DNA of 64,000 nt from Brachypodius melanocephalos. Taxonomy: Eukaryota > Chordata > Aves > Passeriformes > Pycnonotidae. The notes below the pieces were generated by a model, which saw only the letters and a list, made by a program, of their open reading frames with translations, was not told the DNA's origin and searched no databases. Positions 1 through 14,000 of this stretch are shown in pieces. The DNA is taken from positions 9,051,542 to 9,115,541 of the forward strand of contig VZSR01003798.1 in the NCBI GenBank assembly GCA_013398615.1, in the 5' to 3' direction. Position numbers and translations under genes: made by a program. Every line of letters begins with the position of its first letter. Position 1 is the stretch's first letter.

Positions 1-785
1 TTTGATGATTAGCAGAGTATGAATGTTTTCCTTTCTAAAATGCAGTTGGATAAAATTTAGTTCTTTTTTTCATAAAGGCGTAGCTTGAAAAGTGGGGTTA
101 TTGAAATTGTCAATGCATCAATTAAACCATCTTTGCTACCTTTCTTCAGTAAGATGGATTTTTTAATTAGGAAATTCTTGTTGGTCTGCAATTCCAAAAA
201 AGAAACTATACAATATCTCAATTATTCTCTAAGGAAACTTTCAACTTCTTTTCCCATTTTGGGAGTTCTACAAAATCAGAACTTCTAAAAAAAATTAGAA
301 ATTAAACTTAGCTTTCACATGAATCACATTTTAGAGACCAAAGCAGTCATCTGATGAAGCAAGATGTTATAATCAGTTATAGCTGAGTACACTTAGTAAT
401 TTTTAGTGCAAATGTCCAGGAAGTATCCTTAAAGCATGTTAAGTCATGTGAATGGTGACTAGGAAATTAAACTCATGAGACTTGTGATGGTTTTCTCTCG
501 TAGATCTACAAGACTGAAAGTGACTACTGATTAAATATATCTAAAGATGAATTCTTTCTAAAGACTAATTCTTTCCCTATGAATGGTCTATGTAGATCTG
601 CTTCTTGAACAAATGCTTTCATAAACCTAAAGAGTCTATTTTGGTTTTTCCAATCTATTATGAAATTAAACATCTCAGTAGAAAGACTTTTTCTCAAGTC
701 ATGCAGTATGTTTTACCTACAGTGCTTTGATTCTTAGCTTTTCTTGACTTTATTTTGGCATTGTGAGTCTTTCAGGAGCAGGGGG
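1..785. other. AT-rich stretch, nothing recognised
   Basis: No exon, repeat family or RNA gene could be recognised before the CR1 element. Short open frames here look like chance. Any 5' exons of the ATP8B-like remnant would be expected here or beyond the left edge; none was found. Confidence 0.5.
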
Positions 786-1700
786 TGGAGCTTTCTTTGT
801 GGCTGATTATAAGAGGTCTCTGGGGAGCGTGGTGACCCGGAGCAGGCAAACAGGGGCGTAGACAAGGCAGGTCGTGCAGGCAGGGTAAGCAGGCATTGTT
901 GCAAGTTTTCTTGCTAGTAAGGTGTCCTCTGTGTTGTTTTAGGTGTTTCTGCTGGCTGGTTGCTTTCGAGGTTTCTGTTAATAATGGTTTCTACACGGTC
1001 AAAAACTGTTGTTGGTATATGTGACCAAGTGGAGCCCTCCAAAAAGGACGCATCTGTACAGACCCATTCCTGCCCAGAGTGTTTGAGCTTATCGTTGGCT
1101 TCAGGGGGTGTAATGGAGGAGGCCTGCCTGCGGTGTGAACAGCTGAATGACCTCCTTTCGCTGGTGGCTGAGCTTAGGGAGGAAGTTGAAAGATTAAGGA
1201 GTATCAGGGAAAGTGAAAGGGAAATAGACTGGTGGAGTTCAGCCTTCCATCTTTTGTCTGCCCAGTGAGCCTCCCAATTATGATTCATCTGTAAGGTGGA
1301 TCACCACCTCTAACATCAAGAAGAAGAGAAGGGTAATGACAGTAGGTGACTCCCTTCGGAGGGGAACAGAGGGCCTCATTTGTGGACTGGACCCATCCCA
1401 CAGGGAGGTCTGCTGCCTGCCCGGAGCCCGGGTACAAAATATCACTGGGAGACTTCCTGGGCTGATTCAGCCCTCTGATGATTATCCACTGCTGATACTC
1501 CAGGCTGGCAGTGATGAGATTGAAAAGAGGAGTGTCAGGGCAATTAAAAGGGACTTTAGGGCATTGAGTCAAGTAGGTGATAGGACAGGAGCACAGGCAG
1601 TGTTCTGCTCAGTCCCTTTTGTGGCAGAGAAAAATGATTGAAAAAAACAGGAGAACCTGCATCATCAGTTACAATGGCAGTTTTGTTTCTTATCTACAGC
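786..1700 (+). mobile_element. CR1 LINE, 5' part with 5'UTR and ORF1 (esterase domain)
   Basis: A G-rich leader (about 800-960) is followed by a CR1 ORF1. The start is the ATG at 984 (MVSTRSKTVVG). The first segment has a cysteine-containing and coiled-coil part ending RLRSIRESEREIDWW, with a stop at 1266-1268. A second segment in another frame (1336-1641) carries the SGNH/GDSL-type esterase domain typical of avian CR1 ORF1: the nucleophile block VGDSLRRGTE, then REVCCLPGARV, then KRDFRAL. In living CR1 elements this protein binds RNA and has esterase activity. Here it is broken by a frameshift between the segments and by a stop near 1639. Similarity fades by about 1700, and the remaining ORF1 C-terminus, ORF2 and 3'UTR are absent. 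That is unusual, because CR1 copies are normally truncated at the 5' end. The many residues preserved suggest a comparatively young insertion. Confidence 0.88.
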
Positions 1701-2117
1701 CATATATATATTTGTTGATATATTAAGTAATAATTATAAAATACCCAGAAAACTAATCTTATGACTTAAAATATTTTAATTGCCATACTGATATATGTCT
1801 CAAAGAAGTGCTTTCTCCCCCAAATTTACAGTTGATATAACCCCATTTTTTTTTCCCTAAAATATATTTTGATATTTCTTAATGAGCTGATTTTGATTTA
1901 TTTCATACCTGTGTAGCTTAACACAGTGCTTTAAACAAGTCTTCCATGTTCAGGGATAAGTGGGCATTCAAAGGGAGTTTAGAGATGACTGAATAGACAC
2001 TGAGTCTTTCTGGTATGTGGTGTTAACTTGGCACAAATTAACACCAAAAATATTTGAGAAGTAGAGAAAAATCTAAGTGATGCAGAGGAGAAACTGCCTC
2101 CTTTTTTTTAAGGAGAA
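1701..2117. other. Non-coding stretch between CR1 and first ATP8B-like remnant
   Basis: AT-rich sequence with no recognisable feature. Confidence 0.4.
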
Positions 2118-2214
2118 TTTCAGAAGTGAAAAATCCCATGTTTGGTAGTCAGGCAGTGTGTTGAGATGGAGACAAGAATTTGAATGGTCTCTGTCCTCAA
2201 GTAACCTGATGAAA
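2118..2214 (+). pseudogene. ATP8B-like exon remnant, actuator (TGE-type) region
   Basis: From 2162 one frame reads stop-DGDKNLNG, aligning without gaps to LDGETNLKV, the actuator-domain loop of P4-ATPases. The glutamate of the DGET dephosphorylation loop is replaced by aspartate, followed by K instead of T. The leucine codon before it is a stop (TGA 2162-2164). It is first in gene order, as expected. Exon borders are not clear. Confidence 0.5.
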
Positions 2215-5200
2215 CTATGGTGGTATTTTAAATAGTGGAAATGGGTACTTTAAAGGGGGAAGTGCTGCAGAAGATGATAGTTATGAATGCTATGAGGTAG
2301 CATTAGGAAAATACTTTGAATGAGCCTGCTTTTATCTGCGTATGTTGGAGCTTTGCAGATATTTTTCCGTCTGATGAAAGAGATCAGTAGCATAACCATG
2401 AATGATACCCCAGAACTGCAGGTTTGGATTATTCAGCAGCTCAGGGCAGATGTGTTAGTTGCATGTTTTAGCCCCATTAGAACTTCACTTGAACTGCCTG
2501 AAGGTTACATGTGGCTCAAGAACCACAAATTGGCCATGTCTACATTGTGTGATCATAATGGAGCTTTTTGGACTTTATATAAACAGATATCTCTAACGTG
2601 CTCCAACTTTTAAAAATGCTTGAGATTTTTAGCAACTGAGATTGATTTTCCCCTATGTTTTCTCTTGAATGCCTCTGAAAGCCAATAAAATACATAACAA
2701 AACCCATCAAGATGTAAGAAAAATCAAACACTTAAGTTACTAGGAGGAAGAAAAAAGTCTTCTGTCCATTCTTCCCTGTTTATAGGGAATTTGTGGTTTT
2801 TCTTCAGTGTGGGCAAATCTGTAGTGCCCATGGTGAGAGACAAAGTAATTGCTCTTGGCAGCAAGACAGGTTGTTAGAATTTGGGGTCTCAAAGGTGTAG
2901 TGTGAACAAACACAAGTGAGTTTTAATCTTGGACAAAAGATGTAAAAGTATCAGGTTTGCTGTGGCATGATAGAGCCCTGTAGAGTGCATGAAATGAAAG
3001 CCAGAAACAGTTCTCTGTGCTGCGACACACAGGCAGTGTAGATGCTCATGAATTTCGTGAGAAGCCACCTAGTCTCCAAAGCCACAACTTCTTTTAGAAA
3101 GTTTATTGTTCATTTTAGGAATTCGGCTCCCATAGCTACATTAACAGAGGTTTACACTAACAGTGCCTACTAAATAAAATAATGTTGGCTTGGAACATTT
3201 AATTTGACAGGAAACTCAAACAAGCTCCCTTTGTTACAGCTGCAGTGGGATCAGTTATTAGTGTACTTATCTTGCATTAGGTAGCTCACCATCATAGAGT
3301 TTAATATATCTAGCATGATTATTTCAGTGCAAAACTTAAGTATTGAATTGAATTTATAATGTAGACTTCCCTTAGGACCTTTCAATGTACATGCTGGGGT
3401 GCCCTGGATAGGCAAAATAGCAGCGTTTTTTTCTTGTGCAGGAGGCAGGAAAAATACACACGTGGAAATACTGAAGTTGGTTCTGTCTCTGTCTATGAAG
3501 ATGCTGTGTAAGTGTAGCAAAGCAGCACAAATGACAGTCCCACCACAGAGCATCTTTCTGAATGCTGTGTCCTGAAAGAAATACTGTGGCTGGCAAGCTT
3601 CCAGGGCAAGGCTTTGTTTAAAGTCACATTAAAATGTTATCACCTGAGAACTGTGAAGTAATGCTATGGTACAAATCATGTCAAAACCAAGTTTTGTGAC
3701 ACATCACGTTTAAAGTATTTGTGGGGAGTTTGAGCCGTTGGTTTTGAGAGAAGCATTTAATTGGAAAAAAACTCCATAAATTAGAGGAAGCCATTTTCTT
3801 TGCGTTTTTTTAAAGGAAGACTACTTATTTGAAAGGCTGAGTTGCTTTCCATTTTGTTAATGTATAATGGTAATGGGAGATTGACAGTAATGGATTACTT
3901 TGGAAGCAAAAACTTGTTTTAGCAAATGGTTACTGAAAAAAGAGCTATTTTGTGTGCACCAGCTTCAAAGAAGTAATAAAAATGTAATAGCTATTGGATG
4001 TTGGGCTGAGAACTATTATTTTTAAATAAAAAAGGTATTGACAACATGCACGTTAGAAACGGAAAAAGCCTACTGTAGCCAAAGAGTTCAAAGAATTCTG
4101 GACATGGTTCTTCAAACTTAGAAGAAGCAGCATATTTATTCAAAACCAGGCTTATAGCCTGAATTAATTAACCTGTAACTGGGCTGCATGATGAGTGGAA
4201 AGCTGCTTCTGAGAAATGGCAATGGCTTTTTAAAATAATAGTGGTAAACTAGTTTGAAAAATGTGTGGTATTTGGTACGTTTTTCATAGCAAACTTGTGT
4301 TCCAAACACTTGGCTGTAGGTTATTTAAATGAGAGATGTTTTTGATGATCTAGAAAATACTAAGTAATTTTATAGAATATCTAATGTCCTTAGGTTTACA
4401 TTCAAGATAACTCTTTTAATCTCATAGGATGGGATTTAGTGTCTATAATAGAAATTTTATATATTCCTGAAATATTTTTCTTATGTTAGTGCTCAGTTCT
4501 CGTCGTGATTAGTGGTGCAATTTTGCCATAAATTGATAACCAAGTGAAGAACTCAAATCTAAAGTGTTCATTAGTGACAATATTGCAGGTAATGACTTAA
4601 ATTTAAACTATAGGTTTAATTTGCTAAACCAAACAACTGTTTAGTTGCATTTAATACTGTTGAGTTACACATTTGTAATTTCCAGACATGTTTACTGAGT
4701 TTTAATTTTGAACAAGTTTAAAAAACAATTGTACTGAGACCTATGTTTAGGTGATAAAAAAATTGTAGAAAAAGAGATTGCAGTTTGGGAGATAATTCAC
4801 ATCTTGCTGCTCTTATGACAGTCCTCATCTAACCAAACATTTTACATGTGCATCTGGGCAAGTTTTTTTAACTAAAGTTGGGTATTTCAGTGTGCTTTTA
4901 ACACGGGAAACATCTAAACCTGTGCAGCAAACAGAGAGAGGTATCATCAGTCCTTTTTCAGCTCTCCTTGACTTTCAGTGGCTTACATGTGTAATACTGA
5001 ATCATATTTATGTGGGTTTTGTATATAAAGTTTTTTTAAATAGTGGAGGGTAACACTCAGAGCATTACAGTGCATGGTATTAAATTTGCAGTCATTGAAG
5101 TCTTTATTTTTTATTCCTTAAGTCAGATATAAAAATAAAAAACCATACCCTATCTTAAGTGATATTTAAGAAGCCTGAGTTGAAACACAAAGCAAAGTTA

Positions 5201-7974
5201 TTGCTTTTGTCTTGTAGTGATTTATGTGAAACAATGTATCCACAGAGAATTCATAGAAGTCTTAAATTTGTATTAGTGAGTAGAATTTGAAGCTGTTTTT
5301 AGATGGCCTAATTTCAGAAGCAGACTAAAATTTGGCCTCTTAGTCATTTGATAGTAACTGTTGTATGGCCAAAGCAGATGGACTGCTTGATGCCCAGCAA
5401 TTTTTCTTCTCTCTCTGATGTCTTGCCCTTAATCTTTCACCACTTGTACACCACATGCAGCAGACAAAGCATCCATCAATGCAGTTAGTCATAACCAGAT
5501 AAGTGAGATCAAAATTCCTGACTTCAGCTCTACTTTATTTGCAAAATTTTTGCTTATAAACAGATGTTGGTGGTTCTTGTTCAAATCTCTTAAAACATTT
5601 TGCTCAGCATACTGTATTAAAATCATGCTGTTGTTATTGAAACATGCAAGTCACACACTGAGCAGTAATGAAAAGCAGCCCAATCAATTTTGAATTTTGC
5701 ATGCTGACATAATTGTAATTATATTCTTTGCATCATACAAGTGAAATTGGAATAAATAGGATCCTTACTGGAATGAATATTATAGACAGTTTCTATTCCT
5801 GTATTTTTCTTTCTCTTTGAGTGTTTCTCAAACATTTTGTCTAACAGATCTGACAGAAATAGCAACACATTCACTTTTTCATTAGCAACAGATTCTCTTA
5901 TTAAATAGTTTGAAAATTTAATAGCAGAGAACTTAGATCCACTGTCCTTATATAGCAAATGATGTGAGTAGCTCTCAATCTTCAAAAGCAGTTTTATATG
6001 TGAATGTGTTTGAGCATCTGTCCACATGCATTTGTGGTGTAAGTGCATCTCCCCAGTCCAGATAGAATTTTTTTCTTTCTAACTCTCCTCTTATTCAGTG
6101 CACAAAAATAATGATAGTTTATCATTTTATTAATTTTAATTCTTCTCATCACTTTGCTATCCATCTCAGTATTATGACAGATGTGGGGATAATCTGAGAC
6201 TGGCTCCCTTTCTGGTGAGTCTTTCTCCTCTAGTGAGGAGATCTATCTGTATGAAAGCTGAACTGATGCTTGGCTGTTACAATGAGTAGAGAATTCTCTT
6301 TCTGCCTCATCCTGGCCCTCTGTGTTCTTCAATGGGGTTTGAACAACTTTTTTTATGGCAATGTGTTTTTAGTGCCTTGCTGGTAAAGGATTCTCTGGGA
6401 TTCAGAAAGGAAGAACCAAAGCAGAATTGCTGATGTCTTACAATATTTCGTGTAATGCCAACAAGGTAACTGATCACGGACTTACAGAAACAGTACTTCA
6501 ATTTGCACAATTCAAGTTCAAAATATGATTTTTTTTCATGAATGGGAATGGATTTAAGAGTATGATTTCTATGTTCAATATTACTGGTTTAAGGTCATCT
6601 TTAGTTTTTAAACAAAGTATCTTAGAAATTTTAATTTTACAATGACCTGGAAATAGTGCCAGAACAAAATACTTTTTTTGGAGAACAAAGATCCATTGTT
6701 CAGTTCACTTGAACATTAGATTTCACACAAAACTCTCCTGCTGCAGTATTGTATGTACAATACTGTTTCATTCGATAATTGCTCAATATCTGTCATAAGA
6801 CTGAGCTCCTCTCTAATCAGAAAGTGATCAAGTAAATAAAACCACATCACTGGCAATAGCAAAGATTATGCATTCTTTGCATGTGAAGAAGAGCCTGCTG
6901 GAGGTCATGCACATTTTTACAAGGCATCCTAATATAAGAGATGCACAGAGACAGTTTTGCATTTGGAAAAGTGGTTCAGCAGTTTCTGTTCACGTGGAGG
7001 ACTTGATACTGCCTAAAATAGTTTTGACAACATGGGATTTATTTCTTGGCTATCAGTGGTGTACAACCACTTAAAGATAAAAATTAAACTCAATAGTTTA
7101 AAAATTAAACTCACTAGTCTCACTACAAGATCTTGTACAGATGTGTGGTGCACTTAAGAGTCTTTCAGAATCTTCCTCAGATCTTTTTGTTTCCAAAATT
7201 TTCATCGGAGAGTGATCTGAGGTGGTGCCTGGTTCACTTCACCCTAATATGCTCAACATGGGGAAAGAATTCACTCAAGTAACTGGGCAAAGCTTCCTTT
7301 GGACTTGCCAAAAAATCCTCATACTGAGGGCATATGTTGGATGAAGGGTTATTCGTATTAGTTTCTTCAAATGTTTGGTTTTTCAAAAGAACAGAAGAAT
7401 TAAACTACAAAAAAGAATTTAAATACCTTTAAGACTTTTTTTTTTTTTGTCATGGCTTTCTCTCAATTAAGAACCCTAAAATATTAAAGGGTTTGGTTAT
7501 GTTGCAATTTTTAAATATGTTTTCTAGCATTAAACTTAATTTTTGTTCTTGAAGAGATAGGTTCTTTTACAACCACAGCATAACTTGATCACTGTGTATG
7601 GGTTAGTATTTTTTCTTCAAAACGTAAGTAATATTGACAGTTTTGAGTATATTCCTGTAATCATCTCTCATAGGTCTTCTGATAGGCTATTCATAATTTT
7701 ATTTTAGAGTTATTTTGTCTTAAAACACAAATATTCAAAACTTATAGCTTATTCTTCTGACTCTTAAAGTATGCTCAAAGAAGGAAAGCTGAAGTACTGT
7801 CCTCTTGATGTCTCAAAGCCAGCAACTGTACAGTGCGTGTTAAAGAGCGCCTGGCATCAAAAGGAAATGAGGAAAGGTGAGATGATTCAGTCTGTAATTG
7901 GATACTGAACTGGTAAAATTTTAGTTGGGTTTAAAACTGAAATATTTTGTTCCACTGCTATTTTGTAATTGCTG
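2215..7974. other. Presumed intron(s) of the ATP8B-like remnant
   Basis: AT-rich, no interspersed repeat recognised. Family exons between the LDGET and LRNTDWC segments would be expected here but could not be found by eye. A perfect-phase 21-bp tandem duplication lies at 7079-7120 (two copies of aaaaattaaactca plus a variable tail). Confidence 0.4.
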
Positions 7975-8097
7975 AAGATTTTTTCATGTCTCAGACATGA
8001 CTGGTTGCAGACCTCTAGAGTGCTGGACTCTTTGGGACTCGGTGTGCCCAGAATAGGTTCGCTCCTACTAATACCAGATGCCAATGCCTTTCTGACT
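7975..8097 (+). pseudogene. ATP8B-like exon remnant, LRNTDWC / TKLMQNSG region
   Basis: The bases gtctcagacatgactggttg near 7988 match the codons for VLRNTDW with small indels. Further on, the frame from 8037 reads TRCAQNRFAPTNTR, aligning to TKLMQNSGRTKFKR (shared T, Q-N and final R). The position between the actuator and PISLYVSVEV pieces fits the gene order. An open frame on the opposite strand over the same bases is a shadow. Confidence 0.55.
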
Positions 8098-11000
8098 TGT
8101 CCTGTTTCATCCTAAAAGGTCCAACTTCTTCAGCTGCCTTTAAGCATTCCCATTCTGCAAAAACATTCAATTCCTTGCTCTTGTGTTAGCAGGACTGGGA
8201 TGCCTGATAGCACCAGTGCTGTTTTGTCTGGCAGTTAGGTAGTGAGGCATTTAACTTGACCAAAGTTGGGTCAAGTTTGGTTGGGTTTGCCTAGGTCAGT
8301 TCATTCCCTTTTTTCTCCTCTGTGACTGTAGGGAAGAGCATGATTTGGGGAGAGACAGAATCCTTGTCCAAATGTGCTTGGTGCGCAGGATAAGTGTAGG
8401 GGGCAGATCTCCAGCTGAGGATTTGCTCATTGGAATCTTGATGATATACAGACAACTTTGCTGATACTTTTGGGTTTTCTTTGATCCAAATTCTTAGCTC
8501 ATGAGACATCAACACTTATTTTTCATTTTCACATCAACTGTTATGTTTTCACTCCAACTCCATGACAGCTTTAGACTGTCTGGTTATGCTATAGGAGGAA
8601 TGAAAATAACAGCTTTATCATGGACAGAGTATCACTGGTACTGTCTCCTACTGCTTTTCCTGTTTCTTTTGGAATGGAGGACCTATTTCAATGGCTTGTA
8701 GGAGGTTGATGGGCCCCAGATATCTTTGGGGAATTAATAATAAAACACAGAAAATATAACTTGTCTTGGAAATTTAGGAGAAGGCTGTTTTATTATATGA
8801 AAGGGATGCCTTCTCTTGTAAATTTGAATCATTCTCTCTTCCTGTATTAAAGTAGGTTTGCTCAGACCTATAGGAGGAATTGCATTTGTAACATAAATTA
8901 AAATAGACTGATTTAAAGTGCATGAAGCCTTTTTATAATTTTTACCAGAAAAGGAATGAAAGCTGTTTCTGCATACTTTTAATTTGCTTTTACATGCTGG
9001 AACATTAAATAATTTTATGAGCATTCATGAAGCTGTATTTTGCTTATTGTTACTTTCTAGTAGAAGTTTGGCTGGAATAAACAGTAGTGTCATTTGGGCT
9101 ATAAACAGATCAAAGATTTAAGAACTGTTCTGCTGCATCTATTTAATAGGTATACAGCTAGTTAAAGCTATAAAACTATTGGAATGAATTAGGTTTTATA
9201 GAACTTATTTGAACATATTCTCCATGTTCTGTGGATGAGGAAGTGCTTTTAGCCAGTTATGAGTCCATTCCATTTAGGAGTGGAGCAGAATGACAAAAAG
9301 TCTTTTGGATATAGTTAGTGTCAAGGATCACAAATGCAAAACCGTGGAAGTAATATGTTGCAAAACATTATCAATAAGTTTGCCAAACTAACCAAGGGAA
9401 AACTGGTAGTTTTACTATGAATAAAAGGCTTACATAGTCAGAGGTCTCACTATTTAAGTAATTTTCTGAAGGTTTGTTTATAATTCCTCTATCTGTAGAT
9501 GTTCAGCATATATAAAATATTTAATGATTTAAAGGAACACAGTCTAAAAAATTCTTACTAAAAAACAATTTGCTTAGAAAATATTTCCAGGGCTGGGAAG
9601 TGTAAAGATTTTGAACCTTTGAAAATCATACCAGATGAGGAAAAGGGAACCCCAGGTGCTGTGATGAGGGGTACCTGTATACAGCACTGTGGATAGGCTA
9701 AGCAGCCTGTGCAGGCCATTCCACAGTTAATTAAACTTAACTGCTTCTAAATATGGATCAGTACAGAAGCAGTTCATTTAGATATCTCTGCTCAGCACTA
9801 TGTTGTTCTGCCTCTCATGAAAAGGAATGGATGGCTTATGCTGAGCTATGAATGTCTTATTCAGGAGCTTAATAATTTCCTGTGTGGAAAAACTTAAAAT
9901 ATTTGGTATTTCACATGTAGTAATACTGATTTTCTGCTTACTTAAGCTGCTGTCAATGTGGATGTTTGTGATTCAGTGCTTTCCAGCCTGATTCTCCTGT
10001 GGAATTTTGTATTAAAAGGGCAAATAAGATGTTACAAAATGTTTTTCATGGTAAACTTTTTTGTGTTCGAACCACACAAAATAATTGTTCATATAAAGGT
10101 GGTTGTTCTATGGAAGTGAGTTTTACATTTTGAAACTGGAGGGTTGAAAGGGCATAATTTCCACACCATGAGAGGAGTTTTCTTGCTTTTTGGGTGAGCA
10201 TGAATGTTTGCATCTTACAGTTGTTAAATTGAACCTGTGCATGTAAAGGTTTTGTGCTGATTCCTTCCACTGTTGTTATTGTAAAAGGCCTTGAAGGAGA
10301 AAGCTCTTTCACAGATACCAAGCCACTGAAAGAAGTCTTGGCGTTGTGTTTATTTGCAGAAGAGTCTGGTTTGCAAGCACATTAATCGGGTTTTTTTTGT
10401 CGTCCTCAAGCTAGATTCACTAGAAACTAAATGCAAGGTGTTGTAAACCACAGTGATGTGCTACAGTTTACAAGTCATATTCTTGTTGAAGCCAAGCACT
10501 ATTTCACTTCTTAAGAGCTCTCTCGTTTTCCATCTGTAAGACAATAATTTCAGTACCAAACAGGGATCTGTGACTTTGAGTTATCTGGCTCTGTTTTACA
10601 GGATAGATGCCTGTTGCTAGAGAGAAGCTGGGGGTTTTAATTGTGCTTATTGGTTCTTTTTGAATACTGTCAGGTTTCATGGTGACTTATTTCTTACAGG
10701 GAAGGCAGTCCACAATTCAACTTCTCCATACAGGGTTGCAACAGGATTGTGCTTAATTTCTGAATCGAGCACAATTTGGTAGCCAAACACTTGCTTAAAT
10801 TGTTTATTTCATACTTAATAGATGAATAGTAGATGGTCAAGGCAGTGTCATCTAGATCTGAGTGAACTATGATATATAGCATTTGTTTGGGATATAAAAC
10901 TGAAGACTGTGGATCTGAGATCCCATTTAGATTGCTAGTAAAGATTAAAATGTCCATCTTGAAACTTCTATCTTGAGTGGCCTTTGTTCTACAAATTATC

Positions 11001-14000
11001 TGAAGAAAAAATACTGAAGATAATTACATTTCCTACAGCTGTTTCTTTAAAGATTATCCAAATGCATTAGTGCACCTGTAAAACGAAATAAAATTAAGTT
11101 AAGTATGCTGCAACTAATAGACATTTCCCCACTTAAGATAAAGTGCAGAAGACAATAGAACTGGAAAACCAGTGCATTCTGGCTCTTGATGAAAATGCTG
11201 CTATTGAACCGTTTCCAGAACAACATGTACTTGGATCAGTATTAAAGGGAATTATTGTGCATGTCTAAGCCAAATGACCTAGTGCATTGATAGTGCAGAG
11301 CATATTTCACCATTATATGAATACCTAAACTGGGGTTTTTTTAGTCTATAAAACAAGAAAATTAGAATTTAAGCTAGAAGTAAAGGAAAACTGTCTGTCT
11401 TAAGTATTTTTATTCAGAAATTGACTCCAGTAGCTGCCATATTGTTATTAGAGGGAAGCATGCTACTAACTTAATGATTCCAGGAAACCGGATATGGGAC
11501 ATGCTCCTCTATTTCACATTAAAGAGCTCCTCAAAGCTTCATTGTTATACTCACTGTGCCTTTAGGTAAAAATGTCAATAGGCTTCCACTTTATTTCGGT
11601 TCTTAAAGTAATATTTAGCAATGAACATATTTTTCCTCCATTATAACGAATATCAATAATAAGATCATTGCAAATACTGGCAACAGGAAATATTTTTCAA
11701 GGAAGTGAAAAAGACTGTTGTCTCGTTTCTGCTTTAATTTCACTTATCTACATATTCCCCATTGCTTTGCTTGTTTTAATTTCCTTTCTCTGTCAACCAC
11801 TATTTTTGCTCTGTGCTCATGCATGCAGTGGTTTGTCAAAGACTGTTTTAGTCTGTATGAGTCACTGAAGAATCTTGTGGAAGAAGTTAAACACTTATGT
11901 CACCAATAAAAGAACATGAAATTTCATACCTTCTTTTAAAGAAGGCTGTTAATAAATGAGCACAGTGTTGATGTCAGTAGAGGATCTGAAGCATGCATTT
12001 TGTACTTTAGCACTAGATTTTTGTACTACTGTAAGTTTAAATAACTACCTGTAACTTAAAACAGTAGTAATTGAAAATGGTCTTTTGCATAGATTACAGA
12101 ATGAAAAAGGAGGACAGTAAGGGTGACATCATTAAACACCTACATATGTGGTAATGCTTGTTGCAAAAAAATTGATCAAACATCAATATGATCTAGGTAA
12201 AGACTTGAAAGTGTTACATGGATGTGTAGAAATGTGTAGAGAACTTGTTATTTTGTGCAGATCTACCACAAACAGGTTAGAAAGGACTAAAGGTCTGCTC
12301 ACAAATGTAGCAGTCACCTTTGTCACAAAATCAGGGTGTCTTAATAAATTGGTATCAATGATGCCAGGTTTTGGCCACATCTTTACTCTCTAGGCAAGTA
12401 TTTGTTTACTGATAGCATTTTCACCTTTTTTTTTTTTTGCTTTCATTTTGGTTTTCCTTCTATGTTGTTTTTTCTAATAGCTCTGAGTGAAGGTATGATA
12501 CATGATTTGAAGTATTAAAAGGCCCTTTTATTTTTGCTTAACATGAAACTTAACCAGTCTTCTCAAGCAATAATTCTTGAAAACTTACATCCTAGGGTAT
12601 TGTGTTTTGTTTTAGCTTGATAGTTTGTCATTAAATATTTGCAAAATAATGTTTTTAAAATGCAGTAAGTTTTTGGGCAATACTCTCAAATAAGTTCTCC
12701 CGAAGAAGGGATTATTTTCAACATTAACACTGGAGGATAATAAAAATGAGGAGTTTTTACACATTTTATTCCTTTCTATTGTCCTCTGCCTTAATCCCCC
12801 CCATTTGTTTTCCATTAATGATCTAAAGCAACCTTTCCCTGACTCAAAACAACCTTGAGCTTTAACTCTCTGGCTCTGACAAGAAATAGGAATCAAACTG
12901 TTCAGCTTTCACTGTTCTAAAGAGTCCCCAAAAAGCACAACAAATGCATTTTGAAATATGACTTACTACTCTGTCAACGCACAGGATTTTGTTATTATAA
13001 TTTCAAATGTTAAAGCAATATTTTTGTTAATCCTTTGTCTTCTCACTCATATTATCTTCTAATAGTTTGTAGAGAAACAATGCAAACAAGAAATATTTAA
13101 TTTTTACTGAAGTTTAAACTTTTGTAATGTCTCGGAAGTCTAAGTGATAGTCTTATATTTGTTATATGTCGTCTTGAAACTTTCTGGAATGCCTGGTGAC
13201 CTTTTATTATAACTATACTTAACAGAAGTAGTATTTATTACTTAAATTTGGAATGTTTTTAAGGAGAACCAGTTGCTTAGGTCAGAGTAGCAGTCATCAG
13301 TTTTGTCATTGGGCAAACTTACATTTTGTATTCTTTTTCCCCACAAAAATGGCGTAGTGTTTTCCAGACTATACAGTACTAATTTAAAATTACCACTGTT
13401 TGTATACATTATACTGGAGTACAGTTATACCTCACCCTTCCATAGTATAAATGCAAAATTATATCACTTGACTTCCACAATAAATATTTTATATATCTTA
13501 TCTGCAAAAAATCTGGTGGGTTTTGTTTTCTGGTGGATTTTTTGTAGGGTCAAAACTCTTGGTCAGGAGATTGTATTTTGATTGAAAGAATTACTGTGTT
13601 CTCATGGTGGTTTGTTAGACAAACTCATGGTGGTATGAATTTATACATTGTATATACAAATAGACTGTAAACCTATATCCTCAGTTAATCCATGGCATAT
13701 TATACCCCATCTAGCCATGCTGGCACAATGTTTTACCTCCTGTACTTAGTTTTAATTAAAAACAAGGTTGTAATACTTGAGCAGAGAATGGCTGTTTTAA
13801 TATTCAGACTCACTTACAATGTTCTATAATGCATTGCTTTGTGGGACATTGAAGTCTTCTAAATTTTTAATAGCTTAATAAACTTGAAATTTCACTCTCT
13901 GTGGCCAGAAAAGGGCATAATATAACTCCAATTGTTCAATTTTAACTGTAATATGTTCTCGGTTCTGTTTATAGCCTTTGCCTCACTACTCTGACCATGG

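Noticed and set aside
1285..1572. Minus-strand frames over the CR1 ORF1
   Set aside because: Shadows of the plus-strand esterase domain.
7887..8084. 65-codon minus-strand frame resembling an exon
   Set aside because: The plus strand matches the P4-ATPase LRNTDWC / TKLMQNSG segment in the right gene order.
9620..9670. IPDEEKGTPGAV, compared with P4-ATPase SPDEGALVTAA
   Set aside because: Only PDE is shared, and the position precedes the PISLYVSVEV exon, against gene order.
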